This document shows, one piece after another, positions 6,642-6,800 of a stretch of 6,800 nt of DNA. Positions within the stretch are counted from its first letter, which is position 1. Every line of letters begins with the position of its first letter. The translations under genes were made by a program, and so were the position numbers. Location of the stretch: positions 1 through 6,800 of the forward strand of contig RFIO01000012.1 in assembly GCA_003695205.1 (NCBI GenBank). The letters are read 5' to 3'. Under the pieces are notes generated by a model. That model made no database searches, had not been told where the DNA came from, and was given only the letters and a program-made list of their open reading frames with translations. The stretch is from Deltaproteobacteria bacterium (lineage in GTDB: Bacteria > Desulfobacterota > Desulfuromonadia > Desulfuromonadales > Geothermobacteraceae).

Positions 6642-6800
6642 GGATTCCTCGTCAGCATTGATTGCCGCAGCACCGGCAGCAGCGCCAGGGCGTAGACCAG
6701 GCCGCCGGCCAGCAGGGTCAGGCTGTAGCCCCAGTTCATCGCCACCACCACCGCCAGCAGCGAACCGAGCACACCGGTGGCGCCGTTGACGCCCCAGCTC
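6638..6800 (-). CDS. C-terminal end of an integral membrane protein, spermidine-synthase-like/MFS type (5' truncated by window edge)
   Basis: The minus strand is open from the window edge to a TGA at 6640-6638 and gives 53 residues beginning SWGVNGATGVLGSLLAVVVA. Two hydrophobic segments are visible, roughly residues 8-22 and 27-44, followed by a short basic tail ending in TRNP. The W-G-x-N-G motif followed by a Gly/Leu/Val-rich helix is typical of the last helices of multi-pass proteins annotated as fused spermidine-synthase-like membrane proteins; that assignment is from family memory and only the tail is present. A generic MFS-type transporter is the main alternative. The stop overlaps the start of the next gene by four bases (ATGA), so this gene is probably cotranscribed and translationally coupled with the lipoprotein gene downstream. 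Reality of the coding region is nearly certain; family is moderate. Confidence 0.6.
   Translation of the reverse strand, partial: SWGVNGATGVLGSLLAVVVAMNWGYSLTLLAGGLVYALALLPVLRQSMLTRNP

Noticed and set aside
1933..6695. Long plus-strand open frames (for example 1933-3309, 3329-4783, 4504-5826, 5643-6695)
   Set aside because: They lie antisense to well-supported genes. Their translations lack signal peptides or recognisable motifs, and long antisense frames are expected in GC-rich coding DNA.
1..6800. A multihaem cytochrome locus, considered because the gene style recalls Geobacter relatives
   Set aside because: No CxxCH haem-binding motif occurs in any product in this window; any link to cytochromes would have to come from flanking sequence.

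Overview
The window is a GC-rich stretch (about two thirds G+C by eye) that reads as one tightly packed operon on the minus strand. It suggests a Gram-negative bacterium: two products carry lipoprotein signals, four carry Sec signal peptides, and all are built from extracellular or periplasmic folds. A relative of Geobacter/Desulfuromonas (Desulfuromonadota) would fit the gene style and GC content, but this is inference, because no marker gene is present.

Layout in transcription order, right to left: (A) 6638-6800, the last 53 residues of an integral membrane protein resembling the C-terminus of membrane-fused spermidine-synthase-like proteins; (B) 5580-6641, a lipoprotein with three carboxypeptidase-regulatory-like (transthyretin/Ig-like) domains; (C) 4381-5583, a secreted right-handed parallel beta-helix protein starting at GTG; (D) 3350-4384, a second three-domain regulatory-like protein; (E) 1990-3375, a second beta-helix protein; (F) 959-1993, a third three-domain protein, starting at GTG; (G) 114-956, a third, shorter beta-helix protein that is a lipoprotein; (H) 1-35, the first codons of a further gene after a 78-base gap.

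The main observation is that B-G form three consecutive pairs, each a triple transthyretin-like protein followed by a beta-helix protein. The paralogues share specific sequence marks, and the set begins and ends with a lipoprotein. Neighbouring genes overlap by 4 bases (ATGA or GTGA) at most junctions, by 26 bases at D/E, and are 2 bases apart at F/G, so translation is probably coupled and the products made together. None has a recognisable catalytic motif, so they look like structural, binding or assembly proteins of the periplasm, outer membrane or cell surface. I cannot name the pathway. No RNA genes, mobile elements, CRISPR arrays or convincing terminators are seen, and no gene-free stretch exceeds 78 bases.
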